From contig SKMG01000289.1 of the NCBI GenBank assembly GCA_007121175.1, positions 1 through 6,541 of the forward strand: a stretch of DNA of 6,541 nt, in the 5' to 3' direction. Within the stretch, counting starts at the first letter, position 1; each line of letters begins with the position of its first letter. Position numbers and translations under genes: made by a program. Below the pieces are notes generated by a model that saw only the letters and a list, made by a program, of their open reading frames with translations, was not told where the DNA came from and made no database searches. This stretch comes from Trueperaceae bacterium (GTDB taxonomy: Bacteria > Deinococcota > Deinococci > Deinococcales > Trueperaceae). Positions 1 to 6,220 of this stretch are shown in pieces.

Positions 1-10
1 GGCCGGGCGC

Positions 11-697
11 TCAGGGCCGGATCAGCGCTGGCCGGAAGCGCAAGGCATCGGCCGCCACGAAGTGGACCCTCGTTCCCGGGATCGATGGGACGTGCACGGC
101 CGCGTCGCCGTGCACGTGTCCGAAGACCAGCGCGTACGGGCGCGCGGCGGCCACCAGGTCGAGCATCGCCGACGGCTCACCGCGCGGGTTGGTCGGTGGG
201 AAATGGAGCATGACGATCAGGTCGCCCTCGCCGAGGCGCGCCGCGGCGTCGAGCGAGAGCTGCAGTCGCTGCAGTTCTCGCTCGTAGATCCGCTGGTCTT
301 GTTCGCTCCAGCCTGGCGACCCGGGCACCACCCAGCCGCGGGTGCCGGCTACGATCACCTCACCGATGCGCAACGCGTCGTGCTGGATGGCGTGCATCCC
401 CTCGGGTAGCGCCGCGCGCAGCTTGCGGAGCGACGGCCACCAGTAATCGTGGTTGCCGCGCAGCAGCACCTTGCGGCCTGGTAGTTCAGCGATCGCTTCG
501 AGATCGGGCAGCGCCTCCTCGAGTCGCATGGCCCAGGACACATCGCCCGCGACCAGGACCAGGTCGCCCTCGCGCACCGTGTCGCGCCACCCCGCGAAGA
601 ACGCCTCGGGATGGCCGGCCCAGTTGGCGCCGAAAACGTCCATCGGCTTGTGGTCGGAAGATGACAGGTGAGGGTCGGCGATGGCCAGGACGCGCAC
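11..697 (-). CDS. Calcineurin-like metallophosphoesterase (COG1768-like), 228 aa
   Basis: Probable soluble dinuclear-metal phosphohydrolase. Every calcineurin-like metal-binding motif is visible in order: DPH at residues 8-10, GDVSWAM 51-57, RGNHDYWW 80-87, LHFPPTN 164-170 and GHVHG 193-197. The segments SSSDHKPMDVFG (12-23), GDVSWAM and GNHDYWW resemble the small COG1768 group of predicted phosphohydrolases, whose substrate I do not know. There is no signal peptide or membrane segment, so it should be cytoplasmic. The start is GTG, only four codons before the strand that leads into DPH; no good in-frame start lies upstream and no Shine-Dalgarno is correctly spaced. A TACACT element ends 7 nt before the GTG, which suggests a leaderless message. 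The gene lies 36 nt after the folK stop and may also be read from the folate operon. A role in folate or nucleotide metabolism is possible from context only. Family confidence is high; the specific function is unknown. Confidence 0.93.
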   Translation of the reverse strand: MRVLAIADPHLSSSDHKPMDVFGANWAGHPEAFFAGWRDTVREGDLVLVAGDVSWAMRLEEALPDLEAIAELPGRKVLLRGNHDYWWPSLRKLRAALPEGMHAIQHDALRIGEVIVAGTRGWVVPGSPGWSEQDQRIYERELQRLQLSLDAAARLGEGDLIVMLHFPPTNPRGEPSAMLDLVAAARPYALVFGHVHGDAAVHVPSIPGTRVHFVAADALRFRPALIRP

Positions 698-704
698 TCC
701 CGCG

Positions 705-710
705 AGTGTA
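705..710 (-). promoter_or_regulatory. Candidate -10 element (TACACT), possible leaderless promoter
   Basis: TACACT on the minus strand fits the TAnnnT pattern and ends 7 nt before the GTG start of the metallophosphoesterase. That would place transcription initiation at or next to the start codon. No convincing -35 hexamer sits 16-18 bp upstream. A TTGACG at 732-737 is 21 bp away, which is too far for a standard promoter. The same hexamer occurs upstream of the second tRNA-Gln gene. This is inferred from sequence only. Confidence 0.35.
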
Positions 711-733
711 CTCGCCCGCGACCCAGTCGGCCG

Positions 734-1270
734 TCAACGCTCGGCCGGTACGCCGGGCAGCTCCCGCGCGCCGGCCAAGAGCGGCCGCCCGGTGTCGACC
801 ACGTCGTGTGGCGCGAGCCGCGCGAGCAGCGTGCTCGCGGTCGTTCCGTCGGCAGCGCACCAGCCGGGCCACACCTGGGCCAATGGCGCGAGCACGAACG
901 GGCGCTCAGTCGCCCGCGGGTGCGGCAGTTCCAGGTCGGCGCCCTCGAGTCGCTCGCTGCCGAAGCTGATCAGGTCCAGGTCGAGCGTGCGGGGGCCCCA
1001 GCGCTCGCCGCGTACCCGGCCGGCTGCCAACTCCTGCGCCAACAGGGCCGCCAGCAGCCGCCGCGGCTCGCGCCACGGAAAGGCCGGCCGCAGCACCAGC
1101 ACGGCGTTGCGGAACGGCGGTTGGCCAGGCGGCCCGCCGACGGCCGCGCTCGCGAAGAGCGTCGACGCGGCCAACGGTTCGCCGAGGCGCGCGAGGCGGC
1201 CAGCAGCCCGCGGCAGCGCCCGCTCAGGATCGCCGAGGTTGGCGCCGAGCGCCACGACCGCCAGCGCCAC
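734..1270 (-). CDS. folK: 2-amino-4-hydroxy-6-hydroxymethyldihydropteridine pyrophosphokinase (HPPK)
   Basis: FolK transfers pyrophosphate from ATP to 6-hydroxymethyl-7,8-dihydropterin, making the substrate that FolP uses. The 178-residue product has the HPPK landmarks: LGANLGDP near the N-terminus (8-15), PPFRNAV (51-57), RWGPRTLDLDLI (90-101) with the two Mg-binding Asp residues (97 and 99) and the ATP-contacting Arg 93, and LPHPRATERPFVLAPLA (115-131). It is a little longer than the usual 160 or so residues; the extra length is mostly a C-terminal tail rich in Ala, Arg and Pro. The start is GTG, immediately followed by the first beta strand (ALAVVALGAN). GGGAG lies 9 nt upstream of the GTG, inside the end of folB, and only 5 nt separate it from the folB stop, so translation is probably coupled. 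The protein is cytoplasmic. Confidence 0.96.
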   Translation of the reverse strand: MALAVVALGANLGDPERALPRAAGRLARLGEPLAASTLFASAAVGGPPGQPPFRNAVLVLRPAFPWREPRRLLAALLAQELAAGRVRGERWGPRTLDLDLISFGSERLEGADLELPHPRATERPFVLAPLAQVWPGWCAADGTTASTLLARLAPHDVVDTGRPLLAGARELPGVPAER

Positions 1271-1275
1271 TCGGC

Positions 1276-1677
1276 TCAGCTCCCGGGCGGCTGCGCGCCG
1301 CCCTCTCTCCGGTCGGCGATCACGTCGTCGCGCGCCAGGCGCAGCTCCACCATCACGTCGTCCACCACCCCCGGCAGCGGGGCGTGTGGCTTGTGGACGC
1401 GCACCACCAGCGACCGCACGAGCGGCTCGCGCTCTAGCAGCACGCTCCCGAGGCGCCCGGCGAGCGCTTCGATCAGCCGGAAGCGCTCGCCGGTCACGAT
1501 CTCCCGAACCAGCTCGTAGACGCGGGCGTAGTCCACGGCGCTCGTCAGATCGTCGCCGAGCGGGGGGCTCACCTCGAGCTCGAGATCGATCACGAACGCG
1601 GCACCTAGGCGCGCCTCCTCGGCGAAGACGCCGTGGTGACCGTGGAAGTGCATGCCCTCGAGCACGATCCTAATCAT
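1276..1677 (-). CDS. folB: Dihydroneopterin aldolase
   Basis: FolB splits 7,8-dihydroneopterin into 6-hydroxymethyl-7,8-dihydropterin and glycolaldehyde, feeding FolK. I read 133 residues from an ATG overlapping the folP stop by 8 nt. The open frame continues to 1848, but that extension lies entirely inside folP and is Arg/Ala-rich and non-homologous in character. Family features present: the GMHFHGHHGVFAEE block (8-21) with a conserved Glu, SAVDY ending at Tyr50, the RLIEALAGRL helix with substrate-binding Glu70, and VHKPHAPLPG with the catalytic Lys96. Usual family length is about 120; the excess is a polar tail ending GGAQPPGS. There is no clear Shine-Dalgarno, which fits coupled translation after folP. 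It should form cytoplasmic oligomers like other members of the family. Confidence 0.95.
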   Translation of the reverse strand: MIRIVLEGMHFHGHHGVFAEEARLGAAFVIDLELEVSPPLGDDLTSAVDYARVYELVREIVTGERFRLIEALAGRLGSVLLEREPLVRSLVVRVHKPHAPLPGVVDDVMVELRLARDDVIADRREGGAQPPGS

Positions 1678-2524
1678 GCAGCCACCGCCACACCGCCAGC
1701 GCTTGGACGTGACCTCGGGCGTCGTGCGCGCGCACCAGCGCGGCGCCGCGCGACACCGCGGCGAGGTGAGCGGCGATGCTCGCGGCGTCGCGGCGCTCGG
1801 GTCGCGGCTCGCCAGCGACGCGCCCCAGGCTCCCCTTGCGGGACGCACCGACGAGCAGCGGGAAGCCGAGCGCCGCGAGGCGGTCGGTCGCGCGCAGCAG
1901 CTCGCGGTTGTGCTCGAGGCGCTTGCCGAAGCCGAGGCCGGGGTCGAGCACCAGCGACGGCACGCCCGCCTCCAGCGCTCGGCGCGCGGCCGCGAGGAGC
2001 TCGTCGCTCACCTCCTGGACCACGTCGTCGAAGTGCACCTCGAGCTGCATCGTCCGCGGCGAACCCCTGCAGTGCCCGAGCACCGCCGGCACGCCAGCGT
2101 CGGCGCAGACGCGCCGCAGCTCGGCGTCGCGCAGCCCGCTCATGTCGTTGACGAGGCCGGCTCCGGCCGCGATCGCGGCCGCCGCCACCTCGGCCTGCGA
2201 GGTGTCGACCGAGAGCCGTGCCTCGGGGCAGGCGGCGCGGAGGCCCCGCAGGACCGGCACGACCCGCTCGAGCTCCACCTCGACCGGCACCGGCTCGGCG
2301 CCCGGACGGCTCGAGGCGCCGCCGACGTCGATCACCGCCGCGCCGGCCCGATGAGCGGCAGCGCCCGCCGCGACCGCGGCCTCGGAGATCAGTGTGCGAC
2401 CGCCATCGGAGAAGCTGTCGGGCGTCACGTTGACCACCGCCATGACCGCCGCATCGCTCCAGCGCCACAGCCACGCGTCGCCCTCGCGCACCGTGCCGGC
2501 CGCGGGCCGCCGCCAGCGCAGCAC
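1670..2524 (-). CDS. folP: Dihydropteroate synthase
   Basis: FolP condenses p-aminobenzoate with 6-hydroxymethyl-dihydropterin pyrophosphate to dihydropteroate, and is the sulfonamide target. The 284-residue TIM-barrel protein shows NVTPDSFSDGG (32-42), DVGGASSRPGA (66-76), SVDTS (105-109), VND (125-127), LDPGLGFGK (193-201), VGASRKGS (225-232) and the closing VRAHD (264-268). Two departures from the usual consensus: Ala70 where GGESTRPG normally has Glu, and GHCRGSPRTMQ (150-160) where MHMRGxPxTMQ is typical. The Thr/Ser-Arg of loop 2 and the pterin-site Asp, Lys and Arg residues remain, so the enzyme looks active. The start is GTG, with GAGGG 13 nt upstream, somewhat distant. An ATG overlapping the wecB stop at 2545-2547 is out of frame and cannot be its start. 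The gene begins 22 nt after wecB and its stop overlaps the folB start. Confidence 0.95.
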   Translation of the reverse strand: MLRWRRPAAGTVREGDAWLWRWSDAAVMAVVNVTPDSFSDGGRTLISEAAVAAGAAAHRAGAAVIDVGGASSRPGAEPVPVEVELERVVPVLRGLRAACPEARLSVDTSQAEVAAAAIAAGAGLVNDMSGLRDAELRRVCADAGVPAVLGHCRGSPRTMQLEVHFDDVVQEVSDELLAAARRALEAGVPSLVLDPGLGFGKRLEHNRELLRATDRLAALGFPLLVGASRKGSLGRVAGEPRPERRDAASIAAHLAAVSRGAALVRAHDARGHVQALAVWRWLHD

Positions 2525-2546
2525 GAAGCGGTGACCGCCCTCGGCA

Positions 2547-3785
2547 TCAGCTATCGGGATCCACCGCCTCGGGCGGCTCCGCCCCGGGCGGCTCCGCCTC
2601 GGGCGGCGCGGCTGCCGCGGCCACCGCCCTGGACTCCGGTTCCCAGTCCGGCGGACGCTCCGCCAGGCCCAGACGCCACGCCACGGCAGCCGTCACGCGC
2701 TCGCCGGCGCGACCGTCGCCGTACGGGTTCACCGCCGCGCGCATCGCAGCCAGCGCGTCGGCGTCGCCGAGCAGCGCCGGCAGCGCCACCGCCACCCGCG
2801 CGGGGTCGTTGCCGAGCAGCCGCAGCGTGCCGGCCACGATGCCCTCGGGTCGCTCGGTCACGTTGCGCAGCACCGCCACTGGCGTCCCGAGCGCGGCCCC
2901 CTCCTCCTGCAGCCCGCCCGAGTCGGTGACCACCAGCTTCGCCGCGCGCACCAGCGCGAGCATCGCGAGGTAGTCCCAGTCGTCCTCGAGCAGCACGTTC
3001 GGCAAGCCCTGCAGCACCGGGACGACGGCCTCCCGGACCCGCGGGTTGCGGTGCATCGGGTAGACGAAGGTGTGATCGGGATAGGCACGGGCAGCGGCAG
3101 CCAGCGCCGCTGCCAGGCCGGGCAGCACCGGCAGGTTCTCGCGCCGGTGGAGCGTGACCGCTACCAGCGGCGCGTCGGCCGGCACGTGCCCTGGCAGCGC
3201 CGCCCGGCGCACCGCCCAGCGGACCGCGTCGACCGCCGTGTTGCCGGTCACCACCATACGGGCGGGATCCTTGCCCTCGCGCAGCAAGTGCTCGCGCGCC
3301 AGCGCCGTGGGCGGCAGGTCGAGCTCGGTCAAGACGTCGGTCAGGCGCCGGTTCGCCTCCTCGGGGAACGGCTCTTTGAGGTCGAACGAGCGCAGGCCCG
3401 CTTCCACGTGCGCCACCGGCAGACCCTCGAAGAAGGCCGCGAGCGCCACCGCGATGGTGGTCAGGGTGTCGCCGTGCACTAGCACGTAGTCCGGCTCCTC
3501 GAGGCGCAGCGCCTCGGCCGCGGCCGGCACCATGCGGCCGAACGTGTCCGCGAGCGGTGCCCCGGGCTGCATCAGCGCGAGATCAGCGTGCGTCTCGAGC
3601 TCGAACACCTCGAGCATGCGGTCGAGCTGCTCGCGGTGCTGACCGGTGACGAGCACGCGTGGCTCGAGCGCCGGGTGCCGCTGCAGCGCGTGCACCACCG
3701 GCGCCATCTTCGAGGCTTCGGGCCTGGTGCCGAACGCGACCACGATGCGCGCCCGCGCGCCACGAGCGGCGCGGAGCGTGCTCAC
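2547..3785 (-). CDS. wecB: UDP-N-acetylglucosamine 2-epimerase (non-hydrolysing)
   Basis: WecB/MnaA interconverts UDP-GlcNAc and UDP-ManNAc, a cytoplasmic step supplying ManNAc for surface polymers such as teichoic-acid linkage units, ECA-like chains or capsule. Read from the GTG that overlaps the wecA stop (GTGA) the product is 412 residues. Visible family motifs: GTRPEASKMAP (19-29), TGQHREQLD (47-55), VHGDTLTT (103-110), HVEAGLRS (126-133), PEEANRR (141-147), VTLHRREN (210-217), YPMHRNPRVR (242-251), TDSGGLQEE (287-295), RNVTERPEG (307-315) and NPYGDGRAGERV (353-364). Acidic and His residues at the usual catalytic positions are kept (Asp106, Glu128, Glu142, His213). The core ends near residue 378; a tail of about 35 residues rich in Pro, Glu and Ala follows, encoded partly by a 15-bp tandem repeat. 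The open frame extends to 3971, but that part lies inside wecA and is rejected. mnaA is an equivalent symbol. Confidence 0.95.
   Translation of the reverse strand: MSTLRAARGARARIVVAFGTRPEASKMAPVVHALQRHPALEPRVLVTGQHREQLDRMLEVFELETHADLALMQPGAPLADTFGRMVPAAAEALRLEEPDYVLVHGDTLTTIAVALAAFFEGLPVAHVEAGLRSFDLKEPFPEEANRRLTDVLTELDLPPTALAREHLLREGKDPARMVVTGNTAVDAVRWAVRRAALPGHVPADAPLVAVTLHRRENLPVLPGLAAALAAAARAYPDHTFVYPMHRNPRVREAVVPVLQGLPNVLLEDDWDYLAMLALVRAAKLVVTDSGGLQEEGAALGTPVAVLRNVTERPEGIVAGTLRLLGNDPARVAVALPALLGDADALAAMRAAVNPYGDGRAGERVTAAVAWRLGLAERPPDWEPESRAVAAAAAPPEAEPPGAEPPEAVDPDS
2566..2610. repeat. 15-bp tandem repeat, three copies, within the 3' end of wecB
   Basis: Three consecutive 15-bp units start at 2566, 2581 and 2596. 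On the plus strand the first reads GCCTCGGGCGGCTCC; the second differs at one base and the third in its last three. Because 15 is a multiple of three, copy-number change would keep the frame. The units encode a PPEAE/PPGAE-type stretch near the WecB C-terminus, outside the catalytic fold. Confidence 0.8.
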
Positions 3786-4942
3786 CGCGCTTCGCGGTCG
3801 TCCCGGTACGCGCTGAGCAGGCTGGGCGACCCGGCACCGACCTCGCGCAGGCGCAGGTACGAGACGAGGGCGATCAGCAGCACCGCCGCCACCACCGTGC
3901 CCATCAGCAACACCGGCGGGGTCTGCGAGAGCAGCATACCCAGCACCCCGAGCACCAGCGTTGCCGCCCACAGCACGTAGACGGTCACGCGGGGGCTGCC
4001 GCTGCGGACGCGAAGCAGATCGTGGAGGTGGTCGTTGCCTGCAGTCGCCGGGTTCACCCCGCGGCGCAGGCGCCGCACCGTGACCTGCGTGAGGTTGAGG
4101 ACCGGCAGCGCCAGGATCAGCACCGGCGCGGCCACGGTCACGGCGGCGGTGACCTTCAGCGCTCCCAGCACCGACACCGCCGCGAGCACGTAGCCGAGCA
4201 GGTAGGCACCGGAGTCGCCCATGGTGATGAGGGCCGGGTTGAAGTTGTGGCGCAAGAACCCGAGCGCGGCCCCGGCCAGCGCGGCGAGGATCAGCACCGA
4301 GGCCCCGCGGTCAGGGAACTGCAGGGCCACCGCCAGCAGGCTCATGCTCGAGATCGCGGCGATGCCCGAGGACAGCCCGTCGAGCCCGTCGATGAAGTTG
4401 AACGCGTTGGTGAAGCCGACGACCCACACCAGCGTCAGCGCCACCGCCAGCATCTCGGGCATGAACAGGTACGGCGAGTCGCCGAAGTAGTTGGTGATGA
4501 AGTCGATGGTGACGCCGTTGACGACCAAGATGCCGGCGGCCAGGAACTGGGTGGCGAGCCGCATGGCCGCGGGCACCTCCCAGATGTCGTCGATGAAGCC
4601 GACCAGCGCCATCAACGAACCGCCGAGGACGATCGCGAGCAGCTCGACGCGCAGACCGTCGAGCAGCTGCGGCGCCAGGATGCTGCCGACGATCAGCGCC
4701 ACCAGGAAGCCAGCCAAGATGGCGATGCCGCCGATGTTGGGGATCGCTCCCACGTGCTGCCTGCGGCCCAGTCCGTGCTTGGTGCCGCCGAGCTGCACCG
4801 CGTCGACCCGCAGCGCGAAGCTGCGGACCTTCGGCACCAAGACGCCGACCGTGACCAGGGCCACGAAGAATGCTGCCAGAACGAGCGGGACGTATGTCGC
4901 CATCGATGCCGGCACGACGGTCATGCTAGCACCCACGTTCAC
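3782..4942 (-). CDS. wecA: WecA/TagO/MraY-family polyprenyl-phosphate sugar-1-phosphate transferase
   Basis: Integral membrane enzyme expected to move a HexNAc-1-phosphate (GlcNAc-1-P is the usual case) from UDP-sugar to undecaprenyl phosphate, starting a lipid-linked surface polymer. The 386-residue protein has about ten or eleven hydrophobic segments and the family's cytoplasmic-loop motifs: RRQHVGAIPNIGG (60-72), GFIDD (115-119) with the Asp pair, NAFNFIDGLDGL (179-190), GFLRHNFNPA (228-237), MGDSG (241-245) and a basic loop RRLRRG (290-295). The loop motif usually seen as HLHHxL reads DHLHDLL (304-310), so the second His of the HH pair is Asp, and the Asp common in PxxD before that loop is Asn283. 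Start choice is uncertain: GTG 4942 has AGGGG only 3 nt upstream, GTG 4936 has it at 9 nt, and ATG 4924 or ATG 4903 are also in frame. The wecB neighbour supports a UDP-GlcNAc-linked role. The family is certain; WecA versus TagO or another acceptor/sugar specificity is not. Confidence 0.9.
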   Translation of the reverse strand: MNVGASMTVVPASMATYVPLVLAAFFVALVTVGVLVPKVRSFALRVDAVQLGGTKHGLGRRQHVGAIPNIGGIAILAGFLVALIVGSILAPQLLDGLRVELLAIVLGGSLMALVGFIDDIWEVPAAMRLATQFLAAGILVVNGVTIDFITNYFGDSPYLFMPEMLAVALTLVWVVGFTNAFNFIDGLDGLSSGIAAISSMSLLAVALQFPDRGASVLILAALAGAALGFLRHNFNPALITMGDSGAYLLGYVLAAVSVLGALKVTAAVTVAAPVLILALPVLNLTQVTVRRLRRGVNPATAGNDHLHDLLRVRSGSPRVTVYVLWAATLVLGVLGMLLSQTPPVLLMGTVVAAVLLIALVSYLRLREVGAGSPSLLSAYRDDREAR

Positions 4943-4959
4943 CAGCCCCTGATGACAAC

Positions 4960-4965
4960 CTCATA
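4960..4965 (-). promoter_or_regulatory. Candidate -10 element upstream of the wecA-fol cluster
   Basis: TATGAG on the minus strand lies 17 nt before the GTG start of wecA, in the only sizeable gap upstream of the cluster. It follows ATGCAGACG by 2 nt, an arrangement close to that upstream of tRNA-Ser. No strong -35 is visible, so this is a weak prediction. Confidence 0.25.
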
Positions 4966-4967
4966 AC

Positions 4968-4998
4968 CGTCTGCATATGGGCTCACGACGGTCTGCAT
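4968..4998 (-). promoter_or_regulatory. Direct repeat ATGCAGAC, two copies 22 bp apart, upstream of wecA
   Basis: The octamer ATGCAGAC (minus strand) occurs at 4969-4976 and 4991-4998, start to start 22 bp, about two helical turns. Spacing and position in the intergenic gap suit a regulator binding the same helix face, but no regulator is identified. A third copy lies upstream of tRNA-Ser at 5956-5963. Confidence 0.3.
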
Positions 4999-5033
4999 CT
5001 GGGCCGATCACGCGACTGCGCCCTCCCGCGCAG

Positions 5034-5063
5034 GCGCGCGAGGCGCTGCGCCGCCCCGCGCGC
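5034..5063 (-). terminator. GC-rich hairpin after upp, weak terminator candidate
   Basis: A 7-bp stem (5034-5040 with 5057-5063) encloses a smaller GGCG/CGCC stem. It lies 33 nt past the upp stop codon. There is no T-run on either side, and alternating GC sequence makes chance pairing likely in a genome this GC-rich, so confidence is low. Confidence 0.2.
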
Positions 5064-5095
5064 GCAGAAGACCCTCGCAGCGCGCCGCGGGCGCG

Positions 5096-5722
5096 CTAGC
5101 GGGTGCCGTAGATCCGGTCGCCCGCGTCGCCGAGGCCGGGCACGATGAAGCCCTTGTCGTTGAGCCGCTCGTCGAGCGCCGCGAGGATGATCTCGACCTC
5201 GGGGTGCACCGCGCGCACCCGCTCGACGCCCTCGGGGGCTGCCAAGATGCACAGCAGCCGCGGGCTGCGCACGCCGCGCTCGACCAGCAGGTCGAGGGCG
5301 GCCACCGCGCTGCCGCCGGTCGCCAGCATCGGATCGAGCACGAACACGTCGCGCTCCTCGATGTCGCTCGGCAGCTTCAGGAAGTAGCGCACCGGCTCGA
5401 GCGTCTCCTCGTCGCGGTAGAGACCGACGTGGCCGATGCGCGCGCCCGGGACCAGGCTGAGGATGCCGTCGGCCATCACCAGGCCGGCGCGCAGGATCGC
5501 GACCAGGGCCAGCTTCTTCCCCGCGAGCCGGCGCACGCGAGCACGAGCGACGGGCGTCTCGACCACCGCGTCCTCGAGCGGCAGCGACCGCATCGCCTCG
5601 AACGCCATCAGCATGCTGAGCTCCGTGCACAGCGCGCGGAAGTCCCGGACGGTGGTGGCCCGATCACGCAGGATCGAGAGCTTGTGCTGGACCAAGGGGT
5701 GGTCGACCACGGTCACGGGCAT
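5096..5722 (-). CDS. upp: Uracil phosphoribosyltransferase
   Basis: Upp makes UMP from uracil and PRPP, the pyrimidine salvage reaction, in the cytoplasm. The 208-residue product is the normal family length. It shows RAG (78-80) in the PRPP-loop region, the phosphoribosyl-binding signature [14 protein letters not shown] (129-142) and the uracil-recognition segment [13 protein letters not shown] (191-203) before the C-terminal IYGTR. The start is ATG 5722, chosen because GGAGG lies 8 nt upstream and because [15 protein letters not shown] is a typical family N-terminus. The open frame runs on to 5863 but that part crosses a hairpin and tRNA-Ser and is not protein. No AT-rich promoter is visible in the 60 bp before the gene, so it may depend on read-through past the tRNA-Ser hairpin or on a promoter I cannot recognise. 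It is separated from wecA by 153 bp and need not share its transcript. Confidence 0.97.
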   Translation of the reverse strand: MPVTVVDHPLVQHKLSILRDRATTVRDFRALCTELSMLMAFEAMRSLPLEDAVVETPVARARVRRLAGKKLALVAILRAGLVMADGILSLVPGARIGHVGLYRDEETLEPVRYFLKLPSDIEERDVFVLDPMLATGGSAVAALDLLVERGVRSPRLLCILAAPEGVERVRAVHPEVEIILAALDERLNDKGFIVPGLGDAGDRIYGTR

Positions 5723-5780
5723 ATCAGCATCCTCCCAGCCGTTCGGCGCGGCCGCCAGTCGTTGGCGCGGGCGCACGACG

Positions 5781-5810
5781 ACGCCCGGACGACGTGCGTC
5801 GTCCGGGCGT
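5781..5810 (-). terminator. Perfect 13-bp stem hairpin just downstream of tRNA-Ser
   Basis: Arms 5781-5793 and 5798-5810 are perfectly complementary (ACGCCCGGACGAC and its complement) with a 4-nt GTGC loop that can close one further pair. The hairpin begins 5 nt after the encoded CCA of tRNA-Ser. It has no T-tract, so it resembles the U-less, I-shaped terminators proposed for high-GC bacteria. It could equally be a 3' processing block for the tRNA precursor or a partial barrier before upp. Confidence 0.55.
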
Positions 5811-5815
5811 GATAG

Positions 5816-5906
<91 letters not shown>

Positions 5907-5945
5907 ATGGGCGCTCCGCGGGACGTCGGTCGCGCCGAGCGCTGA

Positions 5946-5951
5946 AATATA
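5946..5951 (-). promoter_or_regulatory. Candidate -10 element (TATATT) for tRNA-Ser
   Basis: TATATT on the minus strand is the most AT-rich hexamer in this intergenic stretch and would start transcription about 33 nt before the mature tRNA-Ser 5' end. The -35 region at 17-18 bp spacing is poor. The motif ATGCAGACG sits 3 nt upstream of the hexamer. Confidence 0.45.
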
Positions 5952-6003
5952 CCACGTCTGCATCCCCCGCGGGCATTCCAGGCGCCAACGGTCGCGCCGC
6001 GGC

Positions 6004-6033
6004 TTGACGCGGCTCGCCTCGCGCGGGTACTTT
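6004..6033 (+). promoter_or_regulatory. Sigma-70-type promoter for the first tRNA-Gln
   Basis: TTGACG (6004-6009) and TACTTT (6028-6033) are separated by 18 bp. The predicted start near 6040 lies about 8 nt before the tRNA 5' end at 6048. The -35 matches consensus at five of six positions and the -10 fits TAnnnT. This is the best-looking promoter in the window. Confidence 0.6.
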
Positions 6034-6047
6034 GGAGGGCGTCCTGA

Positions 6048-6121
6048 TGGCCCGTCGTCTAACGGCAGGACACCCGGTTCTGGTCCGGTCGGTCGGGGTT
6101 CGAATCCCTGCGGGCCAGCCA
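6048..6121 (+). tRNA. tRNA-Gln (anticodon CTG)
   Basis: A 74-nt cloverleaf with encoded CCA. The acceptor stem is TGGCCCG/CGGGCCA. The D arm is GTCT/GGAC with a 7-nt loop. The anticodon loop TTCTGGT gives CTG, reading CAG. The T arm is CGGGG/CCCTG with loop TTCGAAT, and the discriminator is G. The first pair of the anticodon stem (27-43) is C opposite U. It is identical to the tRNA-Gln at 6240 except for one D-loop base and the wobble base of the anticodon. Confidence 0.97.
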
Positions 6122-6129
6122 CGCCCTCC

Positions 6130-6163
6130 GCGCCCGCCCCGCCTTCGAAGCGTCGGCGGGCGC
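6130..6163 (+). terminator. GC-rich hairpin after the first tRNA-Gln
   Basis: A perfect 9-bp stem, GCGCCCGCC (6130-6138) with GGCGGGCGC (6155-6163), begins 9 nt after the tRNA's CCA. Its 16-nt loop holds the small palindrome CTTCGAAG. No T-run follows. Its position suits a terminator or a tRNA 3' boundary, but this is a structural guess. Confidence 0.4.
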
Positions 6164-6220
6164 GAGTGTCTCGAGCCTCCGGCCGTACCGCACCGTGCGC
6201 AGCACAGCGACCCGGCGGGG

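Noticed and set aside
705..737. TTGACG at 732-737 paired with TACACT as a full promoter
   Set aside because: The 21-bp spacer is too long for a standard sigma-70 promoter, so only the -10 is kept as a candidate.
1678..1848. N-terminal extension of folB
   Set aside because: It lies wholly within folP and has no aldolase-like sequence. ATG at 1675-1677 gives the family N-terminus directly.
2545..2547. ATG overlapping the wecB stop as the folP start
   Set aside because: It is 23 nt from the GTG start and therefore out of frame with the DHPS motifs.
1652..2929. Long plus-strand open frame antisense to folP and the end of wecB
   Set aside because: Low-complexity Arg/Ala/Pro/His translation opposite a clear DHPS gene; stop codons are simply rare at this GC content.
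3786..3971. N-terminal extension of wecB
   Set aside because: It lies wholly within wecA and is Gly/Ala/Arg/Pro-rich. The GTG overlapping the wecA stop gives a normal WecB N-terminus.
3659..4966. Long plus-strand open frame antisense to wecA and the start of wecB
   Set aside because: Its translation is packed with His, Gln, Arg and Asp and lacks any domain. It is the expected mirror of a GC-biased membrane-protein gene whose motifs are certain.
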